Source: Erpobdella octoculata (taxonomy: Eukaryota; Annelida; Clitellata; Hirudinida; Erpobdellidae). Taken from it: 64,000 nt of DNA. The notes below the pieces were generated by a model, which worked only from the letters and a program-made list of their open reading frames with translations, was not told the DNA's origin and made no database searches. The position numbers were made by a program, and so were the translations under genes. The DNA is taken from positions 5,172,261-5,236,260 of the forward strand of contig OZ022243.1 of the NCBI GenBank assembly GCA_963978895.1, read 5' to 3'. Positions 1 through 10,447 of this stretch are shown piece by piece (position 1 is the stretch's first letter; each line of letters begins with the position of its first letter).

Positions 1-771
1 ATAAGTTTCACCAGGTCTTCTTTTTACAGCATAAAACCTCTCCCTCAAAAGACTGGGAGTGACCCGAAATTCCTGCAATAGAATTTGCTTTAATTCCTCA
101 TAGTCACCTAACTGAGCAACGGTCAATCGACTCAAGACTGAGCGAGCTCTATTATTCAAATGGGCCTGTAATATTTTGGGTTTTACATCATCATCAACTT
201 GGTATGATGCGAACTGATTCTCTAGATACTGAAAATACCCCGGTATTGCAGCAGGATCTGAAGGAAACTCCGCCATTATACCCTTCATGGCATTTAGAAA
301 GCGACTAGTGCGAACGGATAAGGAAACCTCAAGACTATTGTGGTCCTGAATCCTTTCACGTTCCAGCTCTAGTTTAGCTTCAGCAAGTCTGCGGGTTGCC
401 CTATCTTCATCTAACCTAGCTTCAGCAAGTCTACGGTTCGCCCTATCCTCTTCTAACTTAGCGTCAGCGAGTCTACGCTCCTGTTCTAACTTAGCTTCAG
501 CAAGTCTACGGTTCGCCCTATCCTCTTCTAACTTAGCGTCAGCGAGTCTACGCTCCTGTTCTAACTTAGCTTCTTTAGCCGCCAATTCTGCTTCGCGCAA
601 TGCTAACTTACGCTCAGCTAATTCTGATTTGAAGTTTTTGCTAACGTTAGTATCTTCACTAACTCTACGTGGACGCCGACTATCATCAACAAATTGATAG
701 TGCTCCTCGCTAAGGATCCCTGTTGGACTATCCTGCGCAACTGACTCTTCAACCGTAGGGGTTCTAATCAT
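1..771 (-). CDS. LTR-retrotransposon Gag protein, N-terminal part (open at window edge)
   Basis: Reading the minus strand from an ATG at 771, the frame stays open for 257 codons and runs off the left edge, so the C-terminus is missing. The first ~45 residues are polar. Residues ~48-145 are a charged Glu/Lys/Arg/Leu coiled coil that contains a 25-residue (75-bp) unit duplicated in tandem. After it comes a conserved-looking region with alternating hydrophobic positions, including AQLGDYEELKQILLQEF and a segment resembling the SCAN/gag capsid helices of Ty3/Gypsy elements. The ATG lies ~425 bp downstream of an LTR on the same strand, where gag is expected. Gag would form the virus-like particle in the cytoplasm. 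I infer an intracellular retroelement; protease and pol would lie beyond the window. Uncertainty: capsid similarity is by eye only. Confidence 0.72.
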   Translation of the reverse strand, partial: MIRTPTVEESVAQDSPTGILSEEHYQFVDDSRRPRRVSEDTNVSKNFKSELAERKLALREAELAAKEAKLEQERRLADAKLEEDRANRRLAEAKLEQERRLADAKLEEDRANRRLAEARLDEDRATRRLAEAKLELERERIQDHNSLEVSLSVRTSRFLNAMKGIMAEFPSDPAAIPGYFQYLENQFASYQVDDDVKPKILQAHLNNRARSVLSRLTVAQLGDYEELKQILLQEFRVTPSLLRERFYAVKRRPGETY

Positions 772-1195
772 ATTTATGAAACCTACTACACAGAAAAAGA
801 AAGAAAAACCTAACTGGGCAATCCGGCAACGATAAAATCTCTAACCTGAGATGTGGATCGGCCCTCCTTGCGAAATGGATGTCGCCACGTGGTCGAACTG
901 AACGGTCTGAAACTGTCCGGACTCTTTCTCCAGCACTGAATCGTCAATCGTCGATCTTGCGGTGAGGATCCTCCTTGATCTGGTCGATTTGCGTCGAATC
1001 CCTGGTCGGTTTTGCAGATCCCGGTCGAATTCCGCTGATCCCGCCAAAACCACTGGATACCGCCAAAGTCGTTAGATCACCAAACTCGGTAGAACTTCAC
1101 CAACTCGATGAACTCTATCACCCAGGACGAATCTCACCCAAAACTGATCGATGTATCGACTGACTATCCCGCCGTTGCCACCACAAAAATTCTAT
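772..1195 (-). other. LTR retrotransposon untranslated leader
   Basis: Stretch between the LTR and the gag start. It is noticeably GC-richer than the flanking genomic DNA. Next to the LTR, at ~1165-1186 on the minus strand, is a TGGTGGCAACGG-like run that could be the tRNA primer-binding site; I could not match a tRNA. Short open frames on either strand here (about 60-70 codons) are not convincing genes. Confidence 0.5.
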
Positions 1196-1588
1196 TGTCA
1201 CGACTTCGCCTTTGCGATAGTCGATATTCAAAACGACTGGAGAAAATTTAAGTCGAAATAAAGTTAAAGACACTCTTTAACAGTACTAGTTGTTTTATTT
1301 ATCGAATACCAATCAAGATTATCGAAAAACTATCACCACGAAAACGAACAGATATAAAACAGTTTCAACGTCGATCAAACAATGGCGAACAGGAACAAGA
1401 AGGGTAGAAGTAGTTCGCGACAGCCTTATATATACAAGCCCTCCAGGCTACAGGCTACAGGCTAAAACGTTCCAATATTCGCGCAACAATCCAAACACGC
1501 AACGTTGTGCAATACCCCATGCACCGCCTGCGCCGGAAATCCCAAAGTTTAGATCCAGGCACGCACACGCGTAAACGCGGGCGTGACA
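1196..1588 (-). mobile_element. 5' long terminal repeat of the LTR retrotransposon
   Basis: A 393-bp segment begins TGTCACG and ends CGTGACA when read on the minus strand, a perfect 7-bp TG..CA inverted terminal pair. It lies directly upstream of the leader and gag frame. A TATATATAA promoter-like box lies inside it. A short CAGGCTA motif repeats three times at ~1444-1464. The partner LTR lies outside the window, so LTR identity and target duplication cannot be checked. The flank after the LTR is ATGGG. Confidence 0.7.
1427..1435 (-). promoter_or_regulatory. TATA box in the LTR
   Basis: TATATATAA on the minus strand within the LTR, about 155 bp from its 5' end and 240 bp before its 3' end. 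This is the expected U3 location of an RNA polymerase II promoter for the retroelement. Confidence 0.5.
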
Positions 1589-1716
1589 ATGGGATAGAAG
1601 TTTTTTTTAAGTTTTATGAAATGTTTACTGTAATAAAACATAAGAGAATCTCCAATATCTAATACCGGTAAGAAAAAATTGCCTTTCAAAATTTTTAGAG
1701 AAATAAGACAAATTCA

Positions 1717-1980
1717 TTATCTAAACAAGTAAAGGTAAAAACGAGTTTTTAACACAAACTTTAAATTAAAATACACTCAATTTAGAAACACAAAAAATGT
1801 TCAAATAAAGTATTTTTTTAAATTGAATAATGTATTGTCATCCAATATAAAGCTATGCTGAAAGTTTCAGCTTTCTAGCTAATCAAAAAGCTGGTTAAAT
1901 TTCACTTGCAAGGTTTGTGTACAGAGAAAGCCACACACACAAGCGGAGATTGTAACCTAAATAAAAGTTTTTAAAAAATC
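1717..1980 (+). repeat. Interspersed repeat R1, copy 1
   Basis: Member of a ~270-bp family. It starts near AACAAGTAAAGG, has a central TGTATTGTCATCCA..AAAGCTATGCTGAAAG section and a (CA)n stretch, and ends CCTAAATAAAAGTTTGTAAAAA. Other copies are at 12555-12625 (partial), 22440-22660 (minus), 37220-37490 (plus) and 55735-55955 (minus). A variant is at 3140-3320, and a minus fragment is near 7945-8010. The A-rich 3' end suggests a SINE-like retroposon, but I see no clear tRNA promoter. Confidence 0.6.
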
Positions 1981-2040
1981 ATTCACATTTATAACTTCCA
2001 TTGATGATGGCTTTTGCATATACGATTCTGACAAGCCAAA

Positions 2041-3770
2041 ACTTTAAAATTGCTATATAGTTTTGTTTAATAACTCGTTAATGACTCATATGTGAGGGTT
2101 CAAAATATTAAAAGTATTTTGAATTTTATATTAAATTGAAAAAATTATAAGATAAAACGTTTTGTATGTAATAAAATAATTTAATTAGAAATGCAAAGAA
2201 CTGACAGATTATGAATAGTATTTTAAATTTGTTTGCAAGGAATTGAAGAAGCAAAAAATTTAGTTTTACTTTAGAGAAAGTTAGAAGTTGAGAAAAAAGT
2301 GTTTTTCCTGAAAAATTTATACATTATTATTTAATGTAATGTGATTGACGCAAGCTGTTTAATAATAATAAAAAAACTCAAAACCATTAATTTAAAATGT
2401 AGCAATTAGTGCAAATATTGAAAAAATGATAAACTTCCAACGTTTTACTACTAAATATCGGCACAGTAATTTTGAGATAAAAAACTTGTGATGAAATAAC
2501 TCAACTATAAACTTTAAGCCTAACAAATGATAAATAACTCTCATTTGTCTGCTTGTGCATAGCATTTGAAAACATCCATTGGGACAAAAAAACTAACTTT
2601 TATGAACATATTTTGATGATTTTTGATTTTTCTTTTGAAAACGAAAACATGTTGCCATTACAATCTGTTTTCAAACTAAACAAATTTTTAACCTTTACAT
2701 TTGATTGATTGCCTTCGCGTTGCCACGTTAACCACTATTCTAAAAACACCTTTAAAAGGACATCTCAGCAGCCTGGTTATTACAACATTCCTGGCTTAGA
2801 TCGGCTCTGGTTTCAAGGTATGAATGAATTCATAATTCCTTAATTTTTTATAGGTTCGACGTTTGTTTGGCGATTTAATTAAATTGTCAGCAAGAGAAAA
2901 CAAGTAAAGATAAAAAGAAATTTAAAAAATGCTTTTATTTGCCTCTTTATCTGAGTCAACGAACTAAAATTTTTGAATCTAAAACAACCGTTACGCACAT
3001 TTTATTTTGAACCTTTGGCGACTTATAAATAAACATCGGTACTGTTTAATTATTTTGGACCTCTGGCGACTTATACATAAACAACTTATTACAGTCGCTA
3101 GATAACAGTAATTAATTTGATTTGATTTATTTTCATTGATTTAAGGCTAAATTAATCTTGAAAACATTAAGTTCATGTATTGTCATCCAGAATAAAGCTT
3201 TCCTGAAAGTGTTAGAGCTCTAGGTGGTCGAAAGTGAGTAATTTTGGTTTCTAAGATTTGATCACTACAGACAAACAAACAAACAGAGAGAAAGTAAAGT
3301 TAAATAAAAGTATTTAAGAATAAAAACCTTTAAAAACAAAAAAAAAACGTCTCAAATGAGTTTTTAAATTCCGTTTTGGATCGGGCTAATTTTGTACTTG
3401 TTTTAACTATGGGCTTTGGTTTTGAAATAAAGCCTGGAGTTAGAGCATACAACAATGCAATAGCAGAAATAACTGGTTTATTTCAAGCTGAAGCAAAATC
3501 TAATTTAATCATGCTCAAGATTCTGCTTGAAATAAAACAAATCAAAAATTTTCAATTTGAAGTTATTTTAAAGCAAGGCTTTAAAGCAAAACTTAATTTA
3601 GTCATGGTCAAGATTAAAGGCCTTTTAAATTAAAAAATTTCGATTTTTTTTGAAAACGCTTTTAATATTATTACTGTTTAAATTTGTATACTGTATGTTT
3701 TCTAAATTAAAAAAATCCTTAAAATCATTTCTTCATTGCACTACCCTAAACTCGCTATTGTATTAATAGC
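2041..3770. repeat. Long duplicated AT-rich block, copy 1
   Basis: Shares long near-identical stretches with 5490-7084. One is 2160-2860 versus 5580-6290, including ACTGACAGATTATGAATAGT and the CATTCCTGGC segment. Another is 3360-3770 versus 6350-7084. In both copies the block ends exactly where a hAT-type terminus CAGTGGCGTAGCTAGC begins (3771 and 7085). A ~180-bp R1-like segment (3140-3320) is specific to this copy. No convincing gene; the 85-codon frame at 3376-3633 has an equivalent with stop codons in copy 2. Confidence 0.6.
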
Positions 3771-3870
3771 CAGTGGCGTAGCTAGCATGGGTGACATCCG
3801 GGGGTGGATATGGATGGTGTCACCCCCCAAAAACGAATAAAGTCAGCATTCAGTAAAAGAACAAATTAGT
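3771..3870 (+). mobile_element. hAT-type terminus (CAGTGGCGTAGCTAGC family), copy 1
   Basis: Begins CAGTGGCGTAGCTAGC, followed by GGGTGACATCCGGGGG and GGTGTCACCCC, an internal short inverted pair typical of subterminal DNA. The same ~100 bp at 7085-7185 is followed by a hAT transposase C-terminal frame. Here the transposase part is absent. Confidence 0.5.
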
Positions 3871-4032
3871 TAAACGTGAGTATTTGATCTTAATCACTCA
3901 CTCATTTACTCACCCACTCACTGATTCTGTCATGCTTACGTAATTAGTCGTATAGACAATATCGATGTGCAGGTAAGAATTTATTGCGCGCAGGCGTGTA
4001 ATAAATGTTATTATGCAAATGTACCTATATAC

Positions 4033-4072
4033 CATGGACTCCTAAATAAAAGCTTTTATTTAGGAGTCCATG
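4033..4072. repeat. 40-bp perfect palindrome
   Basis: Every base pairs: the left half CATGGACTCCTAAATAAAAG is the exact reverse complement of the right half, with AGCT at the centre. It has no spacer, so it could extrude as a cruciform or form an RNA hairpin. It sits inside a copy of a short repeat also seen, without the palindrome, at 4505-4580 (GCAGGCGTGTAATAAA.. and TCAGTCCTA..). Confidence 0.85.
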
Positions 4073-4604
4073 CTATATACACTCTCAGTCCTAGAGATCA
4101 AAAGAAGTGGCGCTGCAATCGAAAAATATTATATGATGAGATTAAAAAATTCTCAGAAGCAAGGACTACTTCTCAACGATGGCGTCAATTCACAAGAAAT
4201 GTCGTGTATACTGAAATTCTTATATAAATAATTATTGCACTCTTTAATTTTCACATCCTTTGAATTTATATGAAATATGTTGGTAAATTGAAAATTTAAA
4301 CACAATAAAAAATCTCATTAAATTTGCTTATATATACAAAAATTTTTTATGGTTATCAAATGTCATTTTGTTTTTGTACATCTTAATTTTAAAACATCCG
4401 TCCTTGGGACGGGAAAAACCTATGTCTGTATGTATGTATGTTAACAATTTCGCATAACGCGGCGGCCGCAGTGGTCAGTATTGTCAGCAGTTGCTAAAAT
4501 TAGGGGGCGCAGGCGTGTAATAAAAGTTATTACGCAATTGTACACTGTCAGTCCTAAAAATCAAAAGAGGTGGCGCATGGAACCTTGCATAGTTACTATG
4601 CAGG

Positions 4605-5380
4605 CAGTGTTGGGTAAAATACTGTCCAAATGTAATTTGAATACAAAATACAAATACTTTGTTTAGAAGTATTTTCAGTACAAAATACAAATAGTTTTTT
4701 TGAAAATATTTCAAATAGGAAATACAAAATGCATTAGAGTATTTTACTGCAAATTACTAAAATACGTTGTATAACACTTGATGCCGATACCTCACCATCA
4801 TCAACACGCATCTCAAACATTTTTAACAAAAACAAGTCAACAGGGTAAATCTTTTATTGTAATAAAATAAACAGATAAACAGAGTCAACTTTTAAAATGA
4901 GAATTTGCTTTTAAAATTATTAATTGTTGAAAAGTTTCATCAGTTAAACGATTGCGGTGAGGGGTCATTATTTGCCCCCCGGTGCTGAACAGGCGTTCCA
5001 CTGGAGCCGAAGATGGGATGACAGTGTTGTACCGCTTAAACATGTTTAAAACCACAGGGTATAATTTTAATGTGTTCAAGTTTTTACACATGTTTTCCAA
5101 AAATGCTGTGGCCTCTGAATTATTGACTGTCACGGATGTAGCTGATTCAAAGGAGAAAAAATCGTCTTCTTCATCATGTTTATTTGAATGGGAATCTATC
5201 ACCACATCTGTTTTAGGAATAAAAGTTCGAAATGTGTCCATAAACAGTTTGTGAACACGACTTCTGTGGTTTTTTGGAACCCATCTCATTTTGAAGAATG
5301 GGTGTGTAACTGATGCTAAAATGAAATTGTTAACTTCAGAGTCAAACTGCAAATGTTAAGCATATCGCGCTCGTAAGCCT
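4605..5380 (-). mobile_element. hAT transposon remnant 1
   Basis: The left terminus CAGTGTTGGG at 4605 matches the terminus of the better-preserved hAT at 13282. It is followed by a subterminal array of AAATACAAATAC-type repeats (4630-4760), then by the end of a transposase frame on the minus strand. The right terminus was not found, so the element is 5'-truncated relative to the transposase. Confidence 0.65.
4885..5352 (-). pseudogene. hAT transposase, C-terminal dimerisation region
   Basis: About 155 codons on the minus strand. The diagnostic block is near the end: SSAPVERLFSTGGQIMTPHR followed by NRLTDETFQQLIILKAN, the conserved C-terminal dimerisation motif of hAT-superfamily transposases. 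The BED zinc finger and catalytic RNase-H core are missing, so this cannot be an active transposase. The related frame at 13866-14390 shares the motif with substitutions. Confidence 0.8.
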
Positions 5381-5489
5381 TTCAAAATCGATTTCGCAAG
5401 TGGTTGTGCATGTCGGAGTGTTGATGAAATATTTACAATAGACTGCTCAACGCGCAAGTTAAAATGTCAAAATTGCTCTAGATGAGTTT

Positions 5490-7084
5490 TGATTAATAAC
5501 TCGTTGATAAATCATGGGTAAAGGGTTAAAATATCAAAAGCATATTTTAAAATTTTTATTAAATTAAAAATAAATTATAAGATAAAACGTTTTTATACAA
5601 CAAAATAATTTAATTAGAAATCCTAAGAACTGACAGATTATGAATAGTATTTTTTATTTGTTTGCAAGGAATTAAAGAAGCAAAAAAATTTAGTTTTACT
5701 TAAGAGAAAATTAGAAGTTGAGAAAAAAAGTCTTTTTCCTGAAAATTTAATACATTATTATTTAATGTAATGTGATTGACGCAGGCTGTTTTTCATCTGT
5801 TTAATAATAACAAAAATAAAAACTTAAAACCATTAATGTAAAATGTAGCAATTAGTGCAAATAATGAAAAAATGATAAACTTCCAACGTTTTACCACTAA
5901 ATATCGGCACAGTAATTTTGAGAAAAAAAACATGTGATGAAATAACTCAACTATAAACTTCAAGCCTATCAAGTGATAAATAACTCTCATTTGTCTGCTT
6001 ATGCATAGCATGTGAAAGCAACCGGTAAACAGATTTTTCTGATTTTTGGTGATTTTTTTTTGAAAACGAAAAATTGATGCCATTACAATCTGCTTCCAAA
6101 CTCAACAAATTTTTAACCTTTACATTTGTTTGATTGCTTTCGCGTTGCCACGTTAACCACTATTCTAAAAAAAACCTTTAAAAGGACATCTTAACAGCTT
6201 GGTTTTAACAACATTCCTGGCAAAGATCTGCTCTGGTTTCAAGGTATGAACAAATTTATAATTCCTCATTTTTTTATAGGTTGGACGTTTGTTTGATGAT
6301 TTAATTAAATTGTCAGCAAGAAAAAAACCAAGAAAAAAACTTCTTATATGAGTTTTTAAATTCCGTTTTGGATCAGGATACTTTTGAACTTGTTACACAC
6401 TTTTACTTAACTTGACTTCTCTGTCTGTCTGTCTGTCGGTATATCTGTCGGTCTGTCTGTTGTCAAATTTTGCAATAGATTTTAAACTAACTTCCCAATG
6501 AGCTAGAAACTTGAAAATTCAAACATACCTCCAATCTGATTAATAATGCGTTCTATCAAATTTTCGGATCGATTGGACATACTTATTTGGGATATTTTCG
6601 TTAAATTATTTATTGTCTATGCTAATATGTTTGTTGTTAATGTAACAGAATGTGGCCTACACAATCGATTATATAAAAGTTTGTTTTTAAAAAACTTTGT
6701 TTTTGCTTCACTTGTTTTAACTATGAGCTTGGGTTTTGAAATATAGCCTTGAGCTAGAGAATACAACAATGCAATAGCAAAAAAAACTGGTTTATTTCAA
6801 GCTGGAGCAAAATCTAATTCAATCATGCTCAAAATTCTGCATTAAATAAAAAAAATCAAACATTTTCTTTTTAAAGTTATTTTAAAGCAAGGTTTTGAAG
6901 CAACACATAATTTAGTCCTGCTCAAGATTATAAGTCCTTTAAATTAAAAAATTTCGAGTTTTTTTTTAAAATTAATATTGTTATTGTTTCAATTTGTATA
7001 CTGTATGTTTTCTAAATTAAAAAAAAAAATTCTTAAAATCATGTCTCTACGGCACTACCCTAAATTCGCTACTGTAGTAATAGC
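5490..7084. repeat. Long duplicated AT-rich block, copy 2
   Basis: Second copy of the block at 2041-3770, with a private insertion at ~6370-6700 that holds a CTGT-rich stretch (6420-6465). It has no convincing gene. It ends at the same junction with a CAGTGGCGTAGC terminus as copy 1. Confidence 0.6.
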
Positions 7085-7505
7085 CAGTGGCGTAGCTAGC
7101 ATGGGTGACATCCGGGGTGGATATCGATGGTGTCACCCCTCAAAAACGAATAAAGTCAGCATTCAGTAAAAAAAACTTAGGTAAACGTGAAGTTTGATTA
7201 AAATCAACTTAAATAAACATTTACAAAATTATAAGTCATTGATTATTTAATTACACAACTATCAATCAAGCATCCTAGACATATTTAGAAGAAACTTGCC
7301 AAAACTTTTCTTTTTTAAATAATGCTAGCCTTGACGCTGAAAACTCGAAAATCATATCTTCAAAATTACTTTTTGTTGTCTCGTTTTTGATCGTTAACAT
7401 TGCAAGATTGTTTAGCCTTGTGTAGCTAATTGTTGACCGTAAGTAGTTTTTAATTAATTTACTAAAGCTCCTCTTGCACGAAGCAACGGATAAGCAAAGT
7501 GTCAT
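7085..7505 (-). pseudogene. hAT transposon end with transposase C-terminal fragment
   Basis: A terminus CAGTGGCGTAGCTAGC at 7085 is followed inward by a minus-strand frame (7275-7505) carrying CLSVASCKRSFSKLIKNYLR and RLNNLAMLTIKNE. This resembles the C-terminal block (VASxERSFSKLK..LRSTMSxERLxxLAMLSIE) of the DUF4371/ZMYM-like hAT transposases. Only ~76 codons remain, so this is an inactive fragment. Confidence 0.65.
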
Positions 7506-7619
7506 AAATAAATTAATTAAATGTTACGATAAGATTTGGAAGGGATGTTTTAAATCTCATTCTACAATGAATTTCAAAAAGTCTACATAAACCCAATTAT
7601 GCACGGTATCATTGGCGGT

Positions 7620-7945
7620 TATTGAACATCTTCCCAACCTCGGTGTCCCCCGCTAGTATATAGATAAAATTACAAAAATTTTTTATATTTTGTTAACATT
7701 TATTTAATTAAAAAGTCCGCGGTCAGCATTTTACCCACCCCGACGCGTTTCAATACCAACAGATTACGCATTGTATATTCTTCGAAATAAGGCGATCCAG
7801 GCCGAATTTTTAAAAACCCTTTCTTAGTGAGCATCTAAAACCCAAAAGAAAGATATGTTCCAAATTTCATTACAATCCGTTCAGTGTTTTTTGCGATTTC
7901 GTGATGAGTCAGTCAGTCAGTGGTATTTGAGTTATATATATATAG
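7620..7945 (+). repeat. Interspersed repeat with GTCAGTCAGTCAG tail and (TA)n
   Basis: Starts near CCCCGCTAGTATATAG, carries GATCCAGGCCGAATTTTT.. and ATTACAATCCGTTCAGTG, and ends GATGAGTCAGTCAGTCAGTGG..TATATATATAG. The (GTCA)n-then-(TA)n ending recurs at 58525-58565 and 60090-60145. It is a short non-coding transposable element of unassigned class. Confidence 0.5.
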
Positions 7946-8131
7946 ATGACAATACATGATTCAATTAAAAAAAGTTTGTGTTAAAAACTTGTTTTTTCCT
8001 TTACTTGTTTTAAATAGTTATGTTATAAAATAAATAAAATAAACTAATAAACTAAAAAGGTCTAACATATAAGAAACAGCCAGTTGTTAATTGCAACGCA
8101 TGAAAGCGTACAGTACTACGTTTTATGTAGC

Positions 8132-9006
8132 ACTAGCGGGGTTACCCGGCGTTGCCCGGGGTTTTTAGAGGTTTTTCTAATGTTTGTCTCTCTCGCTCCC
8201 GTTCCCTTCTCCACTTTCCCGTTTTCGTAGCGTTCCCGGTCGCATTTCCGCTCTCGGTCGTTTTCCAGCTCCCGGTCGCTTTCCCGCTCAGAAGTTCTGT
8301 TATCGATTTTCTCTCTTGCTCGCGTTTCCTTCCAAGCTTGCTCTCCCGATTCCAGTCGCTTTCCGCGTTCCCGGTCGCTTTCCGCGTTCCCGGTCGCTTT
8401 CCGCGTTCCCGGTCGCTTTCCCGTTCCCGGTCGCTTTCCCGTTCCCGGTCGCTTTCCCGTTCTCGGTCGCTTTCCCGTTCCCGGTCGCTTTCCCGTTCCC
8501 GGTCGCTTTCCCGTTCCCGCTCACGCTTGCTCTCCCGTTCCCGGTCATGCTTGCTCTCCCATTCCCGGTCACGGTAGCTCTCCCGTTCCCGTTTCCGTTC
8601 CCGCTCATTTTCTCTTTTACATTCTTTCATAACTTCTGTTAGCCTATAAAACGCAAAATAGATTTGCTAAGACTATATATATATATATATGAATGTTTGT
8701 GGGTTAGTTTGTCTATTATAGAAACGGGAAAGCACCCGGAACGGACAGCGAGCGGGAACAGAAAAGCAAGCGTGAGCGGGAATGGGAGAGCAAACGTGAG
8801 CGGGAACGGGGCAGCGACCGGGACGGGAAAACGACCGGGAGCGGGAAAGCGACCGGGAGCGGGAAAGCGACCGGCAGTGGGAAAACGACCGAAAACGGAA
8901 AAGCTAACAGGAGTGGGAAAGCAGGTGGGAAAGGAAACGGGAGAGAAAGAGACAAACATTAGAAAAACCTCAAAAAACCTGGGCAACGCCGGGTATCTCC
9001 GCTAGT
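8132..9006. mobile_element. Foldback composite of two ACTAGCGG/CCGGTCG repeats, copy 1
   Basis: The left half starts ACTAGCGGGGTTACCCGGCG and runs through CT-rich 18-bp repeats. The right half is in the opposite orientation and ends ..CAACGCCGGGTATCTCCGCTAGT. The two halves meet tail to tail around a short (TA)n at ~8675. The 18-bp unit (CCCGGTCGCTTTCCCGTT and variants) is in frame with itself. This gives long repetitive open frames on both strands (Arg-Ser, Pro-Val-Ala-Phe-Pro-Phe or Gly-Asn-Gly-Lys-Ala-Thr), which I do not regard as genes. A reverse-complement copy lies at 60146-61033. Confidence 0.75.
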
Positions 9007-9089
9007 ACATACATAAACACACACACAGACACACATACATGCACATACACATACATACATACACACATACATACGCACATACATATATA

Positions 9090-9285
9090 TATATAGTTCC
9101 CGCTCGCTCACCCGCTCTGCTCCGCTCATTTTGTGACGGATTTCAAAAATTTTTTTTTTAGTTTTGATTTTTATTGACTCTCAAGGTTGTGTGAAAATTT
9201 CATTACGATCGGATGAATGGTGTAGCAATGCATAAAGGACATTAACATAAATACAAACATTCATTTTTATATATATAGATAGGGA
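9090..9285 (+). mobile_element. 3' portion of an ACTAGCGG-family element
   Basis: Joined to (TA)n. It carries CCGCTCATTTTGTGACGGA, then GACTCTCAAGGTTGTGTGAA and CGATCGGATGAATGGTGTAG, and ends CATTCATTTTTATATATATAG. The same tail is found at 24200-24330, 41900-42046 and 43868-44052. Non-coding. Confidence 0.6.
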
Positions 9286-9435
9286 TTTACAATATACGAT
9301 GCCACGTAATAACATAATTTTTTAAACATTGATCAGAAAAGCTGTTCATTTTTGCTCATTGATTCCAATTAAATTGAGCAAATGAGCCAAAGCAATATCG
9401 TTGCATCAGTATTTCATTGGTTTATATATATATAT

Positions 9436-9835
9436 ACTAGCGAGGTTACCCGGCCTTGCTCGGGGTTTACAGAGGTTTTTTATCATTTTTCTCTCTTGCT
9501 CCCGCTTCCTTCCCCGCTTGCTCTCCCGTTTCCGTTCCGCTTGCTCTCCCGTTTCCGTTCCCGCTCGCGCTCATTTTTTCTTTTCCACTCTTTCATAACT
9601 TATTTTTGCCCATAAAACGTAAAATAGATTTGCTAAAAGTTGCTTGAAGCCTCCTAACGTTGTTACGTAAACAAAATTTGAATTTAATTACGCAATTACC
9701 TTCGATGGTCGTACATAGGAACTTTTGGCCTGGAAAGTTAAGAAGGGGAAAAAGTTAAGAAGGTTTGGACTCCTTCTCCGATCCCCCGGCTCAAAGGGCC
9801 AAAAAACCATTCGGGCCAAAAGTGCCTATACATGA
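9436..9835 (+). mobile_element. ACTAGCGG-family element with internal inverted repeat
   Basis: Starts directly after (TA)n with ACTAGCGAGGTTACCCGGCC, then CT-rich repeats, then a body that also occurs at 23475-23600 and 58750-58830 (GCATAAAACGTAAAATAGA, GCTTGAAGCC..). At 9711-9830 the sequence GTACATAGGAACTTTTGGCC is followed by an inverted version of itself, so this end can fold back. Confidence 0.6.
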
Positions 9836-9892
9836 TCATTGCATAAATTTTCGAAGCACTGTTTACAATTGCGTAACAGGCATTACTTGCTA

Positions 9893-9920
9893 ATGGACTT
9901 CTTAATATTAAGAAGTCCAT
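9893..9920. repeat. 28-bp perfect palindrome
   Basis: ATGGACTTCTTAAT followed immediately by its reverse complement. The arm resembles that of the 40-bp palindrome at 4033 (ATGGACTCCTAAAT..), although the flanks differ. Confidence 0.8.
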
Positions 9921-10026
9921 GACTTGCTTCCCAGTCTTGCGTAATGTGACCGATTGCGCGTTATTACAAATTATATATATACATATATACATACATACAT
10001 ACATACATACATACATACAAACATTC

Positions 10027-10147
<121 letters not shown>

Positions 10148-10447
10148 CAGCAATATATTGCAGTACACCGTTGTCGTGTATACAAAACACATCTACTTCT
10201 CAGTGGACTTTACTTTCAATGTGCAATTCAACTAAAATCAAGGTAGGAGAAATTCCTATAGCCTACGGTAATATTTATTATAACTGCCATATAAAGTAAC
10301 TTTTGTTAGTAATTAATCATTGATATTAAATAGAATCATCAGCATAATATAATCTATTTTATGCAATGCTATCTTTCTGTTGTATTTTTTTTTAGTCAGG
10401 CGTGATATTTATTATTTAAAGGTATTCTTAAATTTCATATATAGGAG

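Noticed and set aside
975..1163. 62-codon plus-strand frame over the retrotransposon leader
   Set aside because: Lies antisense to the element between LTR and gag; no recognisable motif.
8142..8642. Overlapping 100-160-codon frames on both strands (Arg-Ser, Pro/Phe, Gly-Asn-Gly-Lys types), also at 60166-61015
   Set aside because: They arise because the element's 18-bp repeat is a multiple of three and stop-free; there is no start context, domain or splice structure.
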